From Cyprinodon diabolis (Eukaryota > Chordata > Actinopteri > Cyprinodontiformes > Cyprinodontidae), in the NCBI GenBank assembly GCA_030533445.1, contig CM060068.1, positions 32,039,510 to 32,103,509 of the forward strand: a DNA stretch of 64,000 nt. Direction: 5' to 3'. Of the stretch, positions 1 through 12,385 are shown in pieces. Made by a program: the position numbers and the translations under genes. Numbering within the stretch: position 1 is the first letter of the stretch; the number at the start of each line of letters is the position of its first letter. The notes under the pieces were generated by a model. It was not told the origin of the DNA. It ran no database searches and saw nothing but the letters and a program-made list of their open reading frames with translations.

Positions 1-1400
1 AGGGAAAGTTTCTGCACACAGTTATTTGACACCTTGTGTACATATGCATTTAAAACAAGCGAGATCTATCCAATCTGCCTTTTTCTGCCTATCAGGGAGG
101 CACAGAGTTCCCCTCTCTGTTCCGTATGGCATTGTTTTATCAATCATCCAACATTATCTAAGCAACAAATATTCCAACTAATTAAAGAAAGGTCTGTGAA
201 ATCTTGATAAGGCCCAGATTATTCTCTTTTTTGCTTTCTCTAACTGCTCTGCTCAGTAAGGAGACTTGCCACAGGCTTGTCAGACCAGAGGAAGTTATGA
301 AACTCCTGCTGCCATATCATTTGCACAAGGAAGTTTCAGCCTGTTCCTCTGGCTTCTGTTGACTGGAGTCCATAAAACAGCTTTATTAAAAATGACACAA
401 TTCCACTCAGTATTTGCTCAGCGGCTGCTCATCTAGATTAGGTCACATGTTGTTGCGTTGTGTGGCCAACAATAGCCGGAGTTTATGACAGATAGCAGCT
501 GTCTGGGACGACAGCGCCGCGATAACATATTGCATACTGTACATCTCTAAATCTGCTGCCTCCCCCGTTGAGATAATATGCTTCTGTTTTTCAACAGAAA
601 ACTGTCTCGACCACAATTCAAAAGCAAGTCAGCACTGTTCCAATTTCCTGTAACCAACTGCACAAGATAGTAAATCATTGAAGCTGAAAGTGACACGACA
701 GAAACGCTGCTCTCCACGGAGCGCTTTGAGGTCTGGTTCAGAAAAACTGATGAAACATTGCTACTTTTGGATTGCACAAGTGTACTTCTTGAGTTAAATA
801 TGCCAGTGAGGCAATTGCCCAAATGTTTCCCAACCGGAGCATTGTTTCATCTTGATAGAAAGGCTTCAAATCTATATCATAGCGACAAAGCAGGGCCTGT
901 GCGCTGACGTGCCTGCGCCTGCATGCTTATGGATGTATATAACACAAGACTGTACAGGGAGCATGGGAAAGGAGGGGTGAGCATTTGGAATTATGTTATG
1001 GTCACCTCCTGTTTGGCTTTTCCCGCAGCCCCAGGCAACTAGAAGGCATCAAGGACACCTGGGTGCGACTTTATTAAAGTATGAAATGAGAGGTCAGTGA
1101 CGCGACTGTCCCACACTAGACATCCTGCGGCTGGCCCTTTTCTTCCCGTCCTCCCCTCAGCCCCTCAGCCCAGGGACTCTGATAGCTCTGCTATGAAATC
1201 CTGTTTCATTAATCCCCCTGAGAGACCCCCTCAATTGCTCTTTCTGCCGCTGATACAAATTTAATTCCTGATAGGTCTGTTAGATGGAAGTGGCGTCTAT
1301 CAAGGCTTTTAATTAATGTGGCAGAACTCTCCTTGTATTGCAGTGTTTATCTGAGATTCACAACCACGGGCGCGGGATGGACAGGATCATTTAAAGATGG
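1..1400. promoter_or_regulatory. candidate CNE cluster 1
   Basis: Unique, balanced-composition sequence with no repeat signature. Words seen: a SOX-like AACAATAG near 469, an E-box CAGCTG at 496-501 beside TGACAG-like half sites, TAATCC at 1210-1215 and TTAATTAAT at 1309-1317. The 1060-1340 part is the most enhancer-like. The 91-codon open frame at 547-822 (- strand) looks accidental. Confidence 0.5.
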
Positions 1401-1830
1401 GTTGTTTTTCCCTTTTTGTGGTGAAAATGTGAATTTTAATTAGATCAAAGCAGCTTCGTGCTTGCTAGAAGGATGCATTCGTGTCTGCAGGCTTTATGTA
1501 CTCAATGTCACACCTTGCACACCATGTTTATTTTGCTTTATTAACGCTTGTGCATTTACAAGGAAACCAAAGTCCTCAATAGCCTCAGGAAATTACCTGC
1601 AAAGTTGGTGCAGTTGGCTAAATTCTTTAAGCTCTGCCGTAAATCCACCGCCCTGACAATGGGCTGGCCTGACAACTGTTTGTGTTGGCTGGTTATTTCC
1701 AGCCTAATAGCTGTACAGTATCATTGTCAGCCTCTTATCATGGCAGCCACAGCTCTCTTTGACACACCGACACCTCGGTGGTATGTGTGTGAGTGTGTTT
1801 GTGTGGACATGTGTGTGGTTTAGCGCTTGT
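1401..1830. other. intron, mixed sequence with GT-rich tail
   Basis: 1640-1780 is unique and moderately GC and may extend the preceding block. 1785-1822 is TGTG-rich. Two short overlapping open frames here are not gene-like. Confidence 0.4.
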
Positions 1831-2985
1831 CTGCATCTGTAAATTCATGTCTGGTAATTGTTTTAATTATTCCATAGCGTATGTGCTTGTTTGTTTATGA
1901 ATATTGCACCTTCTTAGATTACTGGCAATCCTGTTATAGGTGTGTGGAAAGGTTGAAAATGAAATTCCTTTATTATTAGAGGAGACTCGCACTGATAAAT
2001 GTAGAAAACTCTAACCTCAAACTGTAGTGAATTTCTTCATTAAAGGAAAAATGTTCTGTGTTGAGATGCAGTGGTTTTCAACAAAACTGTCATTCTTACA
2101 AAGTAAATGCTAGATATTTGTGTCACCTTTACTTGTCTTGAAACATTTCACTGTTTATCAATTAATCTCTTTAACTAACACTACACTAATAAAGATTTAT
2201 TGGGCCTTGCAAAACTGCTCAAAAGGGCTGAGGTTATTCATAATGCAAGCAGAGGTAACCCCAAAACTGTACTGTATGTGAGAGCAGAAATAATTTAGAA
2301 ATAAAGAAATAGATAATTATTACAGATTTCGTATTTTAGGCTGTCTTAAGGCTTGTTTGAGTCTTAACTGTAGATTTTTAATAGGCTGATTAGTCTGGTT
2401 ATTTGTCATTGGAAGTGTTTAGATATTTATCTTAACTTGGAGATTAAAAGGATTTCCTAATCCAGCATTATGTGTAACAGACAAACATTTGATGTTTAAC
2501 GTATATAACTGAGCCACTTTCCTGTGAAACATTCTATGTTTCTGAATTCTTTTGACTCTTTTACCAGTCCTACAAAATTCAATTCCTTAGTGCATTTCTA
2601 CTGCTGAAGCTATGTTATTCTTTAAACAGCAAAAATGTAAGGTGATATAGGTATATAGGTATATGTGATGAATCACCAAAAACATACATGCACATGAGTA
2701 AAAACATGTGAGGAAAACTGTATATAATAAATTTTAAGATTATTTTGAAAAAAGTTATACTAGCACAGCAAATTCGAATGTTTGTCAGAACGAAGGTATG
2801 TTTTGAAAATAAGATTTTTAATTGCATTAAAATGTTTACTTAGTGTTCTAATGTAATATTCTAATCTTAAATATCACGTTTTACAATCTGTTTTATGGGA
2901 AAAACCATTAAGATTGACAGAAGTAAAGTGTGTGAATCATTCTAATAAATTATCATTAAGCCTTTTTAATATCTATATTAAAAAA

Positions 2986-2987
<2 letters not shown>
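1831..2987. other. AT-rich intron
   Basis: Low-GC sequence. No exon, repeat family or clear motif cluster seen. Confidence 0.6.
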
Positions 2988-3028
<41 letters not shown>

Positions 3029-3080
3029 ATCTATATGTATATATATAGATATATATATCTATATATAGATATATATATAT
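2988..3080. repeat. (CT)n followed by palindromic (AT)n microsatellite
   Basis: A run of CT dinucleotides (about 2992-3024) passes into ATATAGAT/ATCTATAT repeats (3037-3080) that can fold on themselves. It directly abuts the TAGGG end of the hAT-like element, so that element probably inserted in or beside it. Confidence 0.9.
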
Positions 3081-3622
3081 TAGGGATGGAACAGTTTATG
3101 AAAACCGTCCGAACCGTTCGGCTCGACTGTCTCAGTTTGATTCGCGTGTGTTGCGTTCGGTTCATGCTACTTTTTCTCATAGGCGAAGTGTGTACACTAG
3201 AGCAGAAGGTGGCGGTACTGCGACCAAAGCCAACCACCAGTAGTAAACAAGAAGAAGAAGCGAAGGCGTGTAGCTGGGTGTAGCAGAAAAAATCAATTGT
3301 TGTAGAGAATTGTGTGGGTATGGCGAGTGGGAAAGAACAGGAGTTGGAAGACGCACCAGCAGCACTTTATAGGTCTGCTGTATGGGACCACTTTGCATTT
3401 AGAGTGACCTACGATGACGGCGGAAAGAAAGTTGTGGATAAAAGTGCAACAGTGTGCAAGCATTGTGCAACACGTTTTGTTTATGCTAACAGCAACACGA
3501 CCAACATGTCAGGCTAACAATCAACATATACCGAACCAAACCGAAAACCGTGACCGCGAAACCATGAACCGAACCGAACCGTGGATTTATATGGAACGGT
3601 ACGTACCTTGGTATGGACCCTA
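3081..3622 (+). mobile_element. non-autonomous hAT-like element, internally deleted
   Basis: Seen: it starts TAGGGATGG and ends GGACCCTA (inverse of TAGGG), with many GGTTCGG/CCGAACC words in the sub-terminal parts, typical of fish hAT elements. Between them lies the 5' end of a transposase reading frame (3320-3514). No clear 8-bp target duplication is visible because the left flank is an AT microsatellite, so the right border is uncertain. Inference: a deletion derivative that kept the ends and the N-terminal BED finger. Confidence 0.65.
3320..3514 (+). pseudogene. truncated hAT transposase, BED zinc-finger fragment
   Basis: The frame from ATG 3320 encodes a ZBED-like N terminus: an aromatic-rich SAVWDHFAF stretch, then the Cys pair CKHC and the start of the His half, cut off after NTTNMSG by a stop. 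BED fingers bind element ends in hAT transposases and in domesticated ZBED genes. The HxxxH half of the finger and the whole RNase-H-like catalytic domain are missing, so it cannot be functional. Confidence 0.75.
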
Positions 3623-4012
3623 CAGTTCGGTACGTTTTCGGTACTCTGCAGAAACAAAAAAAAATAAATTACCAAAAGCCAATCAGCTTTTTATTAAGTT
3701 AAATTCCCAGCTGAGATAGCTGCAACTTTCTATAAAACAAGTGAACAAGCACCATATTGTCAATTATTGATATAAATGAAAGGAGTATATTTATAAGCGC
3801 ATCAGCGCCACACATGGCCTTTCTGAGTATTTTAACATAGGCTACAATCCACTTACGTAACGAACAGGTGTCGAACAATGACGACAAACCGTCTTTGTTT
3901 TGCCACTCGCTCTCCATCGCTGTTGTAACTCACAGGGAACCCCAAGTTATCCTACACCACTGACTTGAACGATGATGGTGGGTCGTCTAATTCTTTGCCA
4001 CTCGCCACATTT
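3623..4012 (-). mobile_element. possible second hAT-like fragment, opposite orientation
   Basis: The CGGTACGTTTTCGGTAC-type terminus continues after the first element. On the - strand an ATG at 3917 opens a frame starting MESEWQNKDG, reminiscent of the N-terminal leader of ZBED-type transposases, followed by a GTAAG donor-like site. I cannot fix its ends. It may instead be part of the same composite element. Confidence 0.35.
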
Positions 4013-4380
4013 TAAGGTGGCGTTTACTATCTAGACCAATTCAGGCATGTCTATATCAGAGCTTGCAGGTGGTAGTGGTTAAATGGGTCCTGAAGGAAAC
4101 TGTTGCAAAATATATATGGATGCGGTTATTCTAACGGTTAGATATATTTTTCTGCATAGTAGCATCTTAAAAACTGTTTAGTCATTTTGCAGATGTTTAT
4201 TCAATATTCTTGCTAAATATGAACTTGACTTTTCTCTTACACCAGAAGAGTGTAGTAGAGATAGCACAACCTGGTGGCGCTTTCTCTCTCGATCAAAAAT
4301 ACATCAGGTGAGGTCAGGGTGGAGCTGATGATTGTGTGATTCTAGTCACCAGATGATGTCTAAATATCTGTAAAGTGGGT
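4013..4380. other. intron, nothing definite
   Basis: Mixed sequence between two repeat-derived stretches. No exon or motif cluster seen. Confidence 0.5.
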
Positions 4381-4490
4381 GTGAGCTCCTTCAGCTGCTC
4401 CCTTCAGGGTTTACCACAGCAAGTCATTACCACTTGCACACAAAGTTTTTTCCGTCGGGTGCCCTTCCTGCCACAACTAGGATTCCAAAG
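4381..4490 (+). repeat. degenerate teleost interspersed repeat fragment
   Basis: Words such as AGCTGCTCCCTTCAGGG...CCACAGCAA...GGTGCCCTTCCTGCC match, in order, a very common fish repeat (GGCTGCTCCCTTMAGGGGTCGCCACAGC type; LINE 3'-end or SINE). The copy is old and has no visible target duplication. Confidence 0.55.
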
Positions 4491-4859
4491 AGGGTCTTAC
4501 TTCTCTACACCACAAAGGGACTTTCCCAATTTCTGTAAAGTCCATCTCTAGATATGACACACATTCCTGTTGCTTTCAGGCACTCTTCCAGATGGGAAAA
4601 ACAAGAGAACATGCCACTAATGTGAGGCAGATACTGTAGTAACTTTGCAGCTACTACAAACAAACTTTTCAATATCCATAGAGCAGTGATAACTCTGACA
4701 AACCAGGTTTGGAGCAGAAGTTTATAACACACACGTTTTTGTTTGCTTCCACTAATTATGGATGAAGCTGCAAATGAAACCGTATCAAAATTTAGTGGTG
4801 TTAGAAAATGCAATCCCTCTGTTTTTCTGCTTTTTTTTTGGGGGGGGGGGGGGGGGTTA
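4491..4859. other. intron with T9-G17 homopolymer
   Basis: 4505-4813 carries a 102-codon open frame on the - strand with no recognisable motif, probably chance. T9 (4831-4839) runs straight into G17 (4840-4856), which could form a G-quadruplex and is a likely site of assembly error. Confidence 0.6.
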
Positions 4860-6200
4860 TCCCTTCATTAGCAGGCTTGTCCAGAGATCCTGAAAATCCC
4901 ATCTCCAGCTGTATCCTCACTCTCTAATAGCATTGCTGGTGCCTTGAGATGATTCTGATGGAAGATTATCATTTACGCAGCACTCCCTCTCAGCACTGTC
5001 CCCTGTCCCTTAGCCTCCTTCGCGTTAAGGCTAATTTGTATGGCATCCTTAATGGCTGTGTTTGGGTTAGCTCTTAGTAGAAAGCCTTTTAATTGTGAGC
5101 TTTAACATTTTGCAATTAAAATCTCCCCTCATTGCTCTGAGGAATGAATGAGAGCCTTCTTTGATGTGCTTTAATCAGCGGAGATGCATTGTAGCTTGAG
5201 AGGCATAAAGATGGTAGATACGGTTCTGATTTTAAATTGACACAGTCTTCCACCTTTGAAGATGATTTTTATTTTCCTCTTTGTGGCATAAAGCAGTGAG
5301 AGAGAGCTCAGTCCCTTGAACCCCACTCTTACATTCTCGGGGCACAGATCTCTATCTCTCTTCCTTAAAGTGGCCAAACAGGATTAAGGAGACGAGCGCT
5401 TCTGATTCATTGGGAGCGAGGAAGAGCACACGATCCACCGAATGCACAAGAGCTTGTGTAAAGATCGCAGATACATGCGGCGGCTGGATCAGCTGATAGT
5501 AGCCCACCTGTTCAAGAGTCTTTAAGCCATGTTGGTGTGATTAAATTGAAATGTTCTCTTTTGTGTTTACAATAATTTTTATGCTGTATTGGTAGATTAT
5601 TATGCCTTCTCTCTGAGATCTTTTTTAATTTTGAACTAAAACTGCATAAAAATGATGAAGTTTTGAAGAACAGATTGAGGAAAAACAAAGATTTGAACTG
5701 TGAGAGAAAGAGGTGGCAGTTTGATGAAGGCTGATTGAGAGCATCTGGAGGCTGTTTTCAGAGGACGTCGCCCTGAGTGAGCAGCTCTGGCATTTAACTA
5801 CGGCTTGCTCCTCAAACGAAAAATCTCCCGGCAAAGCAAATTAACGGGAGCCGGGATTTGGTAATAATGGAGGTTCTCGGCTTTTGTTTCACCCTGACAG
5901 ATGGACAGTGTATGCTCAAATTGAATTTGGCTTTAATTGCATTGTGGCGTTTATAATTTATCTGCTCCCCAGATTTTGTTTACAGGTTTGCAGGGACTTT
6001 GAAATGCGTGTTTGCTCTCTTTTCTTCTCCTCCTTCATTCCGCCACCTAATTCTGTGTGTCTGAGTGTATGTGTCTAACAGATCCTTTTTCATCCTCCAC
6101 TACAGAAGGATAAAGGACACTGTAATTCTCTGAGAGTGTGGTGTTCATTACCGTAGCAGTTTGCCCTCAAGGGTGAATGTGTTCAATAAGCGAGATTGTC
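4860..6200. promoter_or_regulatory. candidate CNE cluster 2
   Basis: Long unique stretch. CAATTA at 5113-5118, TGACAG (MEIS-type) at 5895-5900 next to GATGGACAG, and TAATTG at 5934-5939 in a run of AATTGAATTTGGCTTTAATT. Sub-blocks 5020-5220, 5390-5540 and 5730-5970 look the most constrained. No splice-flanked open frame fits a coding exon. Confidence 0.55.
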
Positions 6201-7425
6201 TTTTTTCCCAATATACACTTAAACGGTATAAGATTGCAAATGTAAGCCCTGTAGTGGCCGTCTGCCCCAATGCTCACTGCTCAAATCATTTAGATCACTT
6301 TGATAGGTGAGCACCGTGTATAGAAACATCTCTCTTTCTGAATAACCCCTGCATACTGGCAGAAGGATCCATGCATAACCATTGGATCACTTTCTAAAAA
6401 AAAAAAGGTGTGAAAGGCTTTTATTTTCTTGTGTATTTTTCCCCTGATGGGTTTGGGCTCATTGGCTTTCATCTTTCATGTAGAAAGAGATAAAAAAAAA
6501 AAATAGCACTTTTATTTCTTTTAAATATAAGCACAGTATGGCGTAAGGTGTACGTATAACTTTAAGGACATCAGATTTGTTTGATTTCTTATATATTCAG
6601 ATTTTTTTTAACCTTTAAAGTGAGTACGACAGCTTTAAACTTTTTTAGAACCATTGCACTAGAAATAACATTTTCACAATAACAGAAACGTTTCATGTAT
6701 AAATGTATGAATAAAAAGAGTTATTTTCTTTTTACTCTCTGGTTAATAAATTATCTGCACTACTGCAACAACTATTGTATGATTTATTTGTTTCTAATGA
6801 CCAGAACATCATTCCTACCTTTATATTGGGTGTTCTGCTCTTTGAAGGTAATGCATTTATAACAAACTGGTATGAGATGGCTAAGTTGATTGTCTGCGTT
6901 CAGCTGCTAAACAGACACGGCCTGTATAGCTTGCTAATAGTTATTTTAAAACCGTGTTACCTTGAAAGGTTGTTTGTATGTACAGCATTAGCTTTTCACA
7001 AACTGTTAAAGTCTCCTTTCAGCAGGATATCCTGTTGCACTTCTCTGAGCTATAAGGTTGGAAAAACAGTCATTCTAGAAATTTCTCTGGCATCTCAGTA
7101 GAAGGTAGAAAACGCCTTAGATTTTTATTGAAAAGACTTAAAAGTCCTGTTTAAAAATACACAACCAGTTCTTCAAAAGTTAATGGGAAATTGTTTATTT
7201 TTTTTTATTTTTCCATGCATTTAAATGATGACACAGTGCCATACAATCACCTTAATGCAATCCAATAGATGAAAAATTTATTATCTGTTTTTGCTGACAG
7301 CAGGCCCCTTACTAACCCTTACCCTGAACTAGAACATTCTTACTTTTTAGATCTTTGCTTTGGGGGAAAAGTTGATTAGAACACAAGATAAGTTGAAATA
7401 ATAACTTCTTCCTAGTTTACAGTTG

Positions 7426-7462
<37 letters not shown>

Positions 7463-8090
7463 TATACATATATATAGCTTTTTCATGGAGGTTTTCTTGA
7501 CTGTACTTCTTTTTTGATAGGTTTTGGATTGGAGTAATGATAAATGTGGTGGAAAAACACTATATGTATGATTTTTGCTTATTATCTCCACATCAGATTT
7601 CTCATAGAAATAGTTCTATTCTTCAGAGCTGCCATGATAAATGCATCTATCAGGTAAAAAAAAAAAAGGATTATTTCAAATATATTATTTTAGTTGTGGT
7701 ATTGACATAATGTAGTTCATATTTGCATTTATGTAGAAGTTTTGTTCCACCTACTGCAGTTATCCTCCTAAACAATATGTCTCTTTGTTTAGAAATATAA
7801 TTCTAATTTGAAAAGGTGCTTAAAGAAATCCTGCATTAGTGTAGAAATATGATTTTAATTTGTCTTTGTCAGTGTTTAAACAGCAAAGATAAACTTTGTA
7901 GACATTATTAATAATCTTTACTTATAAATCTGTTATCATGTTACATTTGATGTTTTATCCTCTACAGATATGAACTGTTAGGCCACAATAGAACATACAA
8001 ATCAACATACGGAGCTTCACAAAGAACATATTGTGACACTGATTATTCTAATTCATTCTAGGTGGAAGCATAAAGCTTTCCTTATTATTT
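6201..8090. other. AT-rich intron
   Basis: Mostly low-GC sequence with A and T runs. One octamer ATTTGCAT at 7721-7728 stands alone. 6240-6310 is slightly richer in GC. No exon or repeat family recognised apart from the AT microsatellite listed separately. Confidence 0.55.
7425..7477. repeat. (AT)n microsatellite
   Basis: A TATATACATAT-flanked AT run whose two ends (GTATATACATAT and CTGTATATACATAT) repeat each other. Self-complementary. Confidence 0.9.
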
Positions 8091-8780
8091 TTTGAAGATT
8101 TGCAGGTTCTCCCCTGTCCTACCTGACAGACCTCCGGTTGCTTTTTGCAGTGGTGATAAAGATTATATGCTTGTCTTCTGCTCCATCTAGCTCTTCTCTC
8201 CTTATCCTTATCCTAGCCTCTGCCACCCTCTAATTGATGCACCCCTGCCAATTTACACTTCAGCCCTGGCTCTGACCCCTATTAACTACCTGGCCTCACT
8301 CTCCCAGGGAAAGCACTGTGTTCAGGGAGAATCCTCCACCCCCAATCAACTCCTCTTAAGACTGCTGCTAAACACATTTTTAATACTCCGCCAGCGAGAA
8401 CACAGGCTGGCAGCGCTCTTGTATCAACTTTTGTCTGGGTGAGTTAGAGAAAAAGGCATAGCCGTGCTGCTTCTGTGAATGTGCGTCCCATAGCAGTTTT
8501 TCACGGTCAGATGACAAGTCTTCTTATTTATTTTTTCCCTGTCCTTAGATTAGTGTCCTAGTAACACTGCACCATCCACTTGTCATTGTCTCTTTCGGTT
8601 GTCCTAGATCGGGGGTATTTTGAGGAATGTCCGCTCTGTTCTCTGTGCTCGTCCCAGAAGTCAGCCCATGTGGGTTGTGAGAAAGGATGAGAGCGTGGTC
8701 TGTGTGCCTCAAGAGCAGTTGGGTCTTGTGTCCCGATCAGCTATTTCTACCTTATGTCAGAATTCTAGTTCAGGTCTTAC
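8091..8780. promoter_or_regulatory. candidate CNE cluster 3
   Basis: Pyrimidine-leaning unique sequence with CTAATTGATG near 8231 and GGGAAAGCACTG/AAACACATTTTTAATACTCCGCC around 8308-8395. The boundary with the AT-rich flanks is sharp on the left. Confidence 0.4.
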
Positions 8781-9266
8781 TTGACAATAGCCATGGTTCT
8801 ACTGGGGTACTGGTACGTTAAATACTTTTACGTTTTTGCAGGTTGCATAGAGCACAGCTGTGCATTGCTCATCAACTGGCTAAATAAGTCTTACATTTTT
8901 TGTTCCAGGAAATATTTATTCAGTAGCTTGCATGATTCCACCTATCACTCTAACAGGGTTTACTTCATGTGAAAACAAAATGTTACTTTTTTAAATCTTC
9001 AATAATATATTTTTAGATTATTCTAGTTTTATTATAGAGTTTAAAGAATTAATTTAATCATTTAATAATTTGGATACAATGTGTTATTCTAAATTTGATG
9101 TTAAATTTCTTTAAAAAAAAACAAAAAAAACAGCTTGGCTTGTGCTGGCAGCACAACTGCACAGTTTTTTTGGTTGGCTATTTTATTTAAAGTGCCATAC
9201 ACTGGATGCCGATAAGAAATACATTTTGATGAAACTTACTGTAACTACCCTTGATACCCATATCTG
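8781..9266. other. AT-rich intron
   Basis: Low-complexity AT sequence with an A-run at 9112-9130. Nothing else seen. Confidence 0.6.
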
Positions 9267-9556
9267 CACTGCAAGAAATGGAAATCTATATGAGTCCTTT
9301 TTGCTTAAATTAAGTGATTTTTTTTCTTCAATTGAGGAGATAAGTGAGACACCTTGCCAATGGAACAAGACAATTTACATTTAAAATAAGAAAAAAAAAC
9401 AATTGCTTTGTCTTATTTCAAGTGAATATTATCTAATTATCTTATTTTAGGAGTAGAAATGATCATTTAATTGGCAAATCTTATTTACCTACTACAATTA
9501 AGGGTAAATACACTTTTTTTAAAGACATTTTGTACTTATTTCTAGATTTTGCAGTG
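9267..9556. mobile_element. CACTGCAA-ended MITE
   Basis: It begins CACTGCAAGAAATGGAAATC and ends AGATTTTGCAGTG, so the termini are inverted repeats with an 8-bp perfect core. Inside are CAATGGAACAAGAC and GTCTTATTTCAAGTGAAT, phrases typical of a very abundant fish MITE family. 290 bp, no coding capacity. No target duplication is obvious, so superfamily assignment is left open. Confidence 0.78.
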
Positions 9557-10440
9557 TAAGGTGTGTTTTTTTAGTTGCCAAGATTTTAAAGCAATTATTT
9601 GAATGCAAAAAAGCAGCATCTATCATCAGGTCTGGTGACTAGTTAACCAGTGATCCTCTCAGAGAACTAATCATTTCTTGGGCCTTTTTGTGTGAACTGT
9701 TGATCATTAGTGCTTATAGTTTAAGTATATGGCCAACCAAAATGGACAGACTGCTCCAGTGCAGAGATGGGTGGGTAACATTGTTAATAATTTGCAGCAG
9801 ACATGTTTCATGTGTCCGGGTAATGAAGAAGGGAATCATTCGGTGTTCTCCATTAACAGTAATCACAAAGCAATTGAAGCGTGAAGAATGGATTCTTTTC
9901 TCGCTTTGCACAACAATGTGAGGACACACACAGAGCAAACTCAGTAATTATACACGTGTCTGCTTAATTTCCAACCATCGGTGCAATTCTTCCATTAAAG
10001 TTGAATGGCAAAGTCAAACACAGCTTTCGATTTAAGCCTTTTTCCTCTCCTGTTCTTCCTAGAAGCACTGTGGCTGTTTAGCCACTTCTCTGGGCAAATT
10101 GTTTTTGTGACCCATGGAATGTTAGAGGAAATGCTTCTTTCTCATTGGCGGTCCCCCGGGTGTGGAGGCCATGGCCCCTGTCATCGGCCCCAGCGCGTAC
10201 ACACACACACTCACTCATACACCAACACTGGATCACTCTTTGCAAGAGCAAAGCAATCCGCCACAAGAGAGGGACCTCCAGTCCTTTTTATAGCACGAGT
10301 ACTTTCCCCCTCAGACTCCCAGACGTGACATCACAACAGATCGTTTTCAGTGGCATTGCCCTCACACAAAAACACTCACACACCTCCACAAACACAAACA
10401 GTGACATGCCAACACACTTTAAAAAAAGATGTATTTCTTG
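9557..10440. promoter_or_regulatory. candidate CNE cluster 4 with CA-rich end
   Basis: 9750-10190 is unique with AATCATT, TAATCAC and an inverted CCAAT box (ATTGG, 10144-10148) next to a GC-rich patch. 10195-10230 and 10366-10412 are CA-rich. Three overlapping open frames on opposite strands (10005-10441) are low-complexity shadows, not exons. Confidence 0.42.
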
Positions 10441-11010
10441 ACTCTCAACATATATTTTTTTTAAACCTTTTTTGTTTTAATTTCTGATTATCATTAATTA
10501 AGTCTCATTTCAGAAGTAAACAGACTCCAGACAGCCTTATTTTTTTTCCAACTCCCAGAAAGATAGGTTAAAAAGTAATCATGAACAGTCCCAAACCGAA
10601 CAAGAATTCCCTGGAATGTGCTGTGAAATATGCTCCTCAGATCAATTAAATGTTTACAGCCCATTCGAAATCAGCAGCACAATAGAGAAGCTGTCTCTTC
10701 TGGACCCCGGAGGCTACTGTAGCAATGTTTCATTAAGTGGACTCACTCCTGTGCCCCCCCCCCCAATAAACACACATTAATTAAGGCGCAGAGAAACGCA
10801 GTCTCTGAGCTTGCACTATGGTAATGATGATATGACCCCGAAAGGAGAGGTGCACCAGGGGTCAGGGAATAAAAGCAGGGAACGTTTAATGCCGGAGCTC
10901 GGCTGATTTGCAGAAACACTGTCTTAGCTGGTCCCATTCAAATTAGGCCAAGATTTGCTTAACTGGCTAATTTAGATGTGCATGAATGTAGATTCATTTG
11001 TAGCCATGAG
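10441..11010. promoter_or_regulatory. candidate CNE cluster 5
   Basis: GGAATG (TEAD-type) at 10613-10618, ATTAATTAA at 10776-10784 just after a C11 run (10754-10764), and CAAATTAGGCC near 10939. Composition and lack of repeats resemble developmental enhancers. Confidence 0.5.
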
Positions 11011-12117
11011 TATGGCTAGGGTGTGCCCCCACCAACCACCCTCCATAAAGATAATGATGAGGGTCAAGATGACAATTTTCTCTCTGTCAGCAGCAAATGC
11101 CTGATATAATAACATACACACTGACAAAGTGACTTAATGATGATATGGTCTGTGTTGGATTTTAATACAGATGTCAATCCAAAATGTTATAGAGCTTATA
11201 CCGAAATGAATAATCTAATAATATCCAGATATTACAGGTGTACAATAAGACTACCTTAGCTTTGAGTCAGCCAGGTGACTGGAAGAAATGTCAGCACTGT
11301 GTTATTCTATGTTGCTTTCACCTGGAGAACCACAATGTCATTTTGGCAAACTGTTTGGCATTTTATAAAAAAAAATAAATAAATTCAACTTTTTTTCTTT
11401 TAAATCTCAGCATAAATTGATACAAGTAACTGGGCTGTGTTTCATTGTGAGCTAATTGTGAATAATTAACCAAAACCATATTTTATCAGGTAAGAATGAA
11501 AAACAAAAACAATAATCAGTTTCTTTTTTACATTTATGTCAAACAAAAATCAGATTTATTGTAGTACTTGCCTTGGACTTCTACTTCTCCCTTTAAAGTA
11601 ATACAGAATACTTTCTTCAGACGTCACCATCTTTCTTTATCGCATACAACTTCTATTATTGCTTGTCTACTTGTTTTTAAAAGGCTCTTTATGGCATTAG
11701 TTTCCTTTATTTTGACAGCTTAGTAGACAGGAAAATAAGCGCAGAGAAAAATGAAAGGCATGCAGTAAATGCCTGGGAATTTAACTCAGCACTTCTTTGT
11801 TTCTGACTTTTTAATGTCTTTACATCGGGTGAATTAAAACATCCTCTTAGTTTAGTGCTGATGGGAAGCTTTGAATTAAATACCAGCTTTAGCATGTTAG
11901 GCAGCAGTCTAGGTTCTCACAGTGCTTAAAAATATCCTTCATATTTTGTCCCTCAATACTTTCTTCAGTACCAAGGACCCAAAAGGCAGTCAGACAAACT
12001 TTTCTAAATGTGATAAATTCTCAGTCATTATAGCAGGGCATGCAGGAACTACTTCCTTTTCTAGTTCAAAATAAGACACTGATATGCACAATACAGAGCA
12101 ACCTGAAATCGTCCGCA
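11011..12117. other. intron, mostly AT-rich
   Basis: No exon or repeat family recognised. 11700-11900 is open for 62 codons on the - strand, without any motif. Confidence 0.5.
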
Positions 12118-12385
12118 ATTATACAGTGCCTTATTCCTGTCAGGCAACTCCAAAGCGCTTTACCCTGCGTTCAGTCATTCATTCGTCCACAATGGTGGAA
12201 AGCTAGATTGTTGCCACAGCTGCCTTGTTTTACACTGACAGGAGCAAGACTGCCATACCCAAGCACCACAGGGCCCTTTGACAACCATCAGTAGGTGATT
12301 TGGGTAATGTGTCAGATACAATGACTAAATAGGAAAGACCAAGAGTTAAAACCAGCAATCCTTTGGTTGCTGGCAAAACTTTTAC
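12118..12385 (+). repeat. old teleost interspersed repeat (L2/SINE-like)
   Basis: CTCCAAAGCGCTTTACC...TTCATTCGTCCACAATGGTGG...TGCCACAGCTGCC...ACTGACAGGAGCAAGACTGCCATA...GACAACCATCAGTAGG follows the order of a widespread fish repeat (CAAAGCGCTTTACA...CACAGCTGCCCTGGGGC...GACCACCACCAGTAGG). Divergent, with the 3' part fading after the AGCAATCCTTTGGTTGCTGG segment. Confidence 0.65.

Noticed and set aside
4840..4856. G17 run as a regulatory G-quadruplex
   Set aside because: A homopolymer of this kind is common noise and prone to assembly error; no supporting context.
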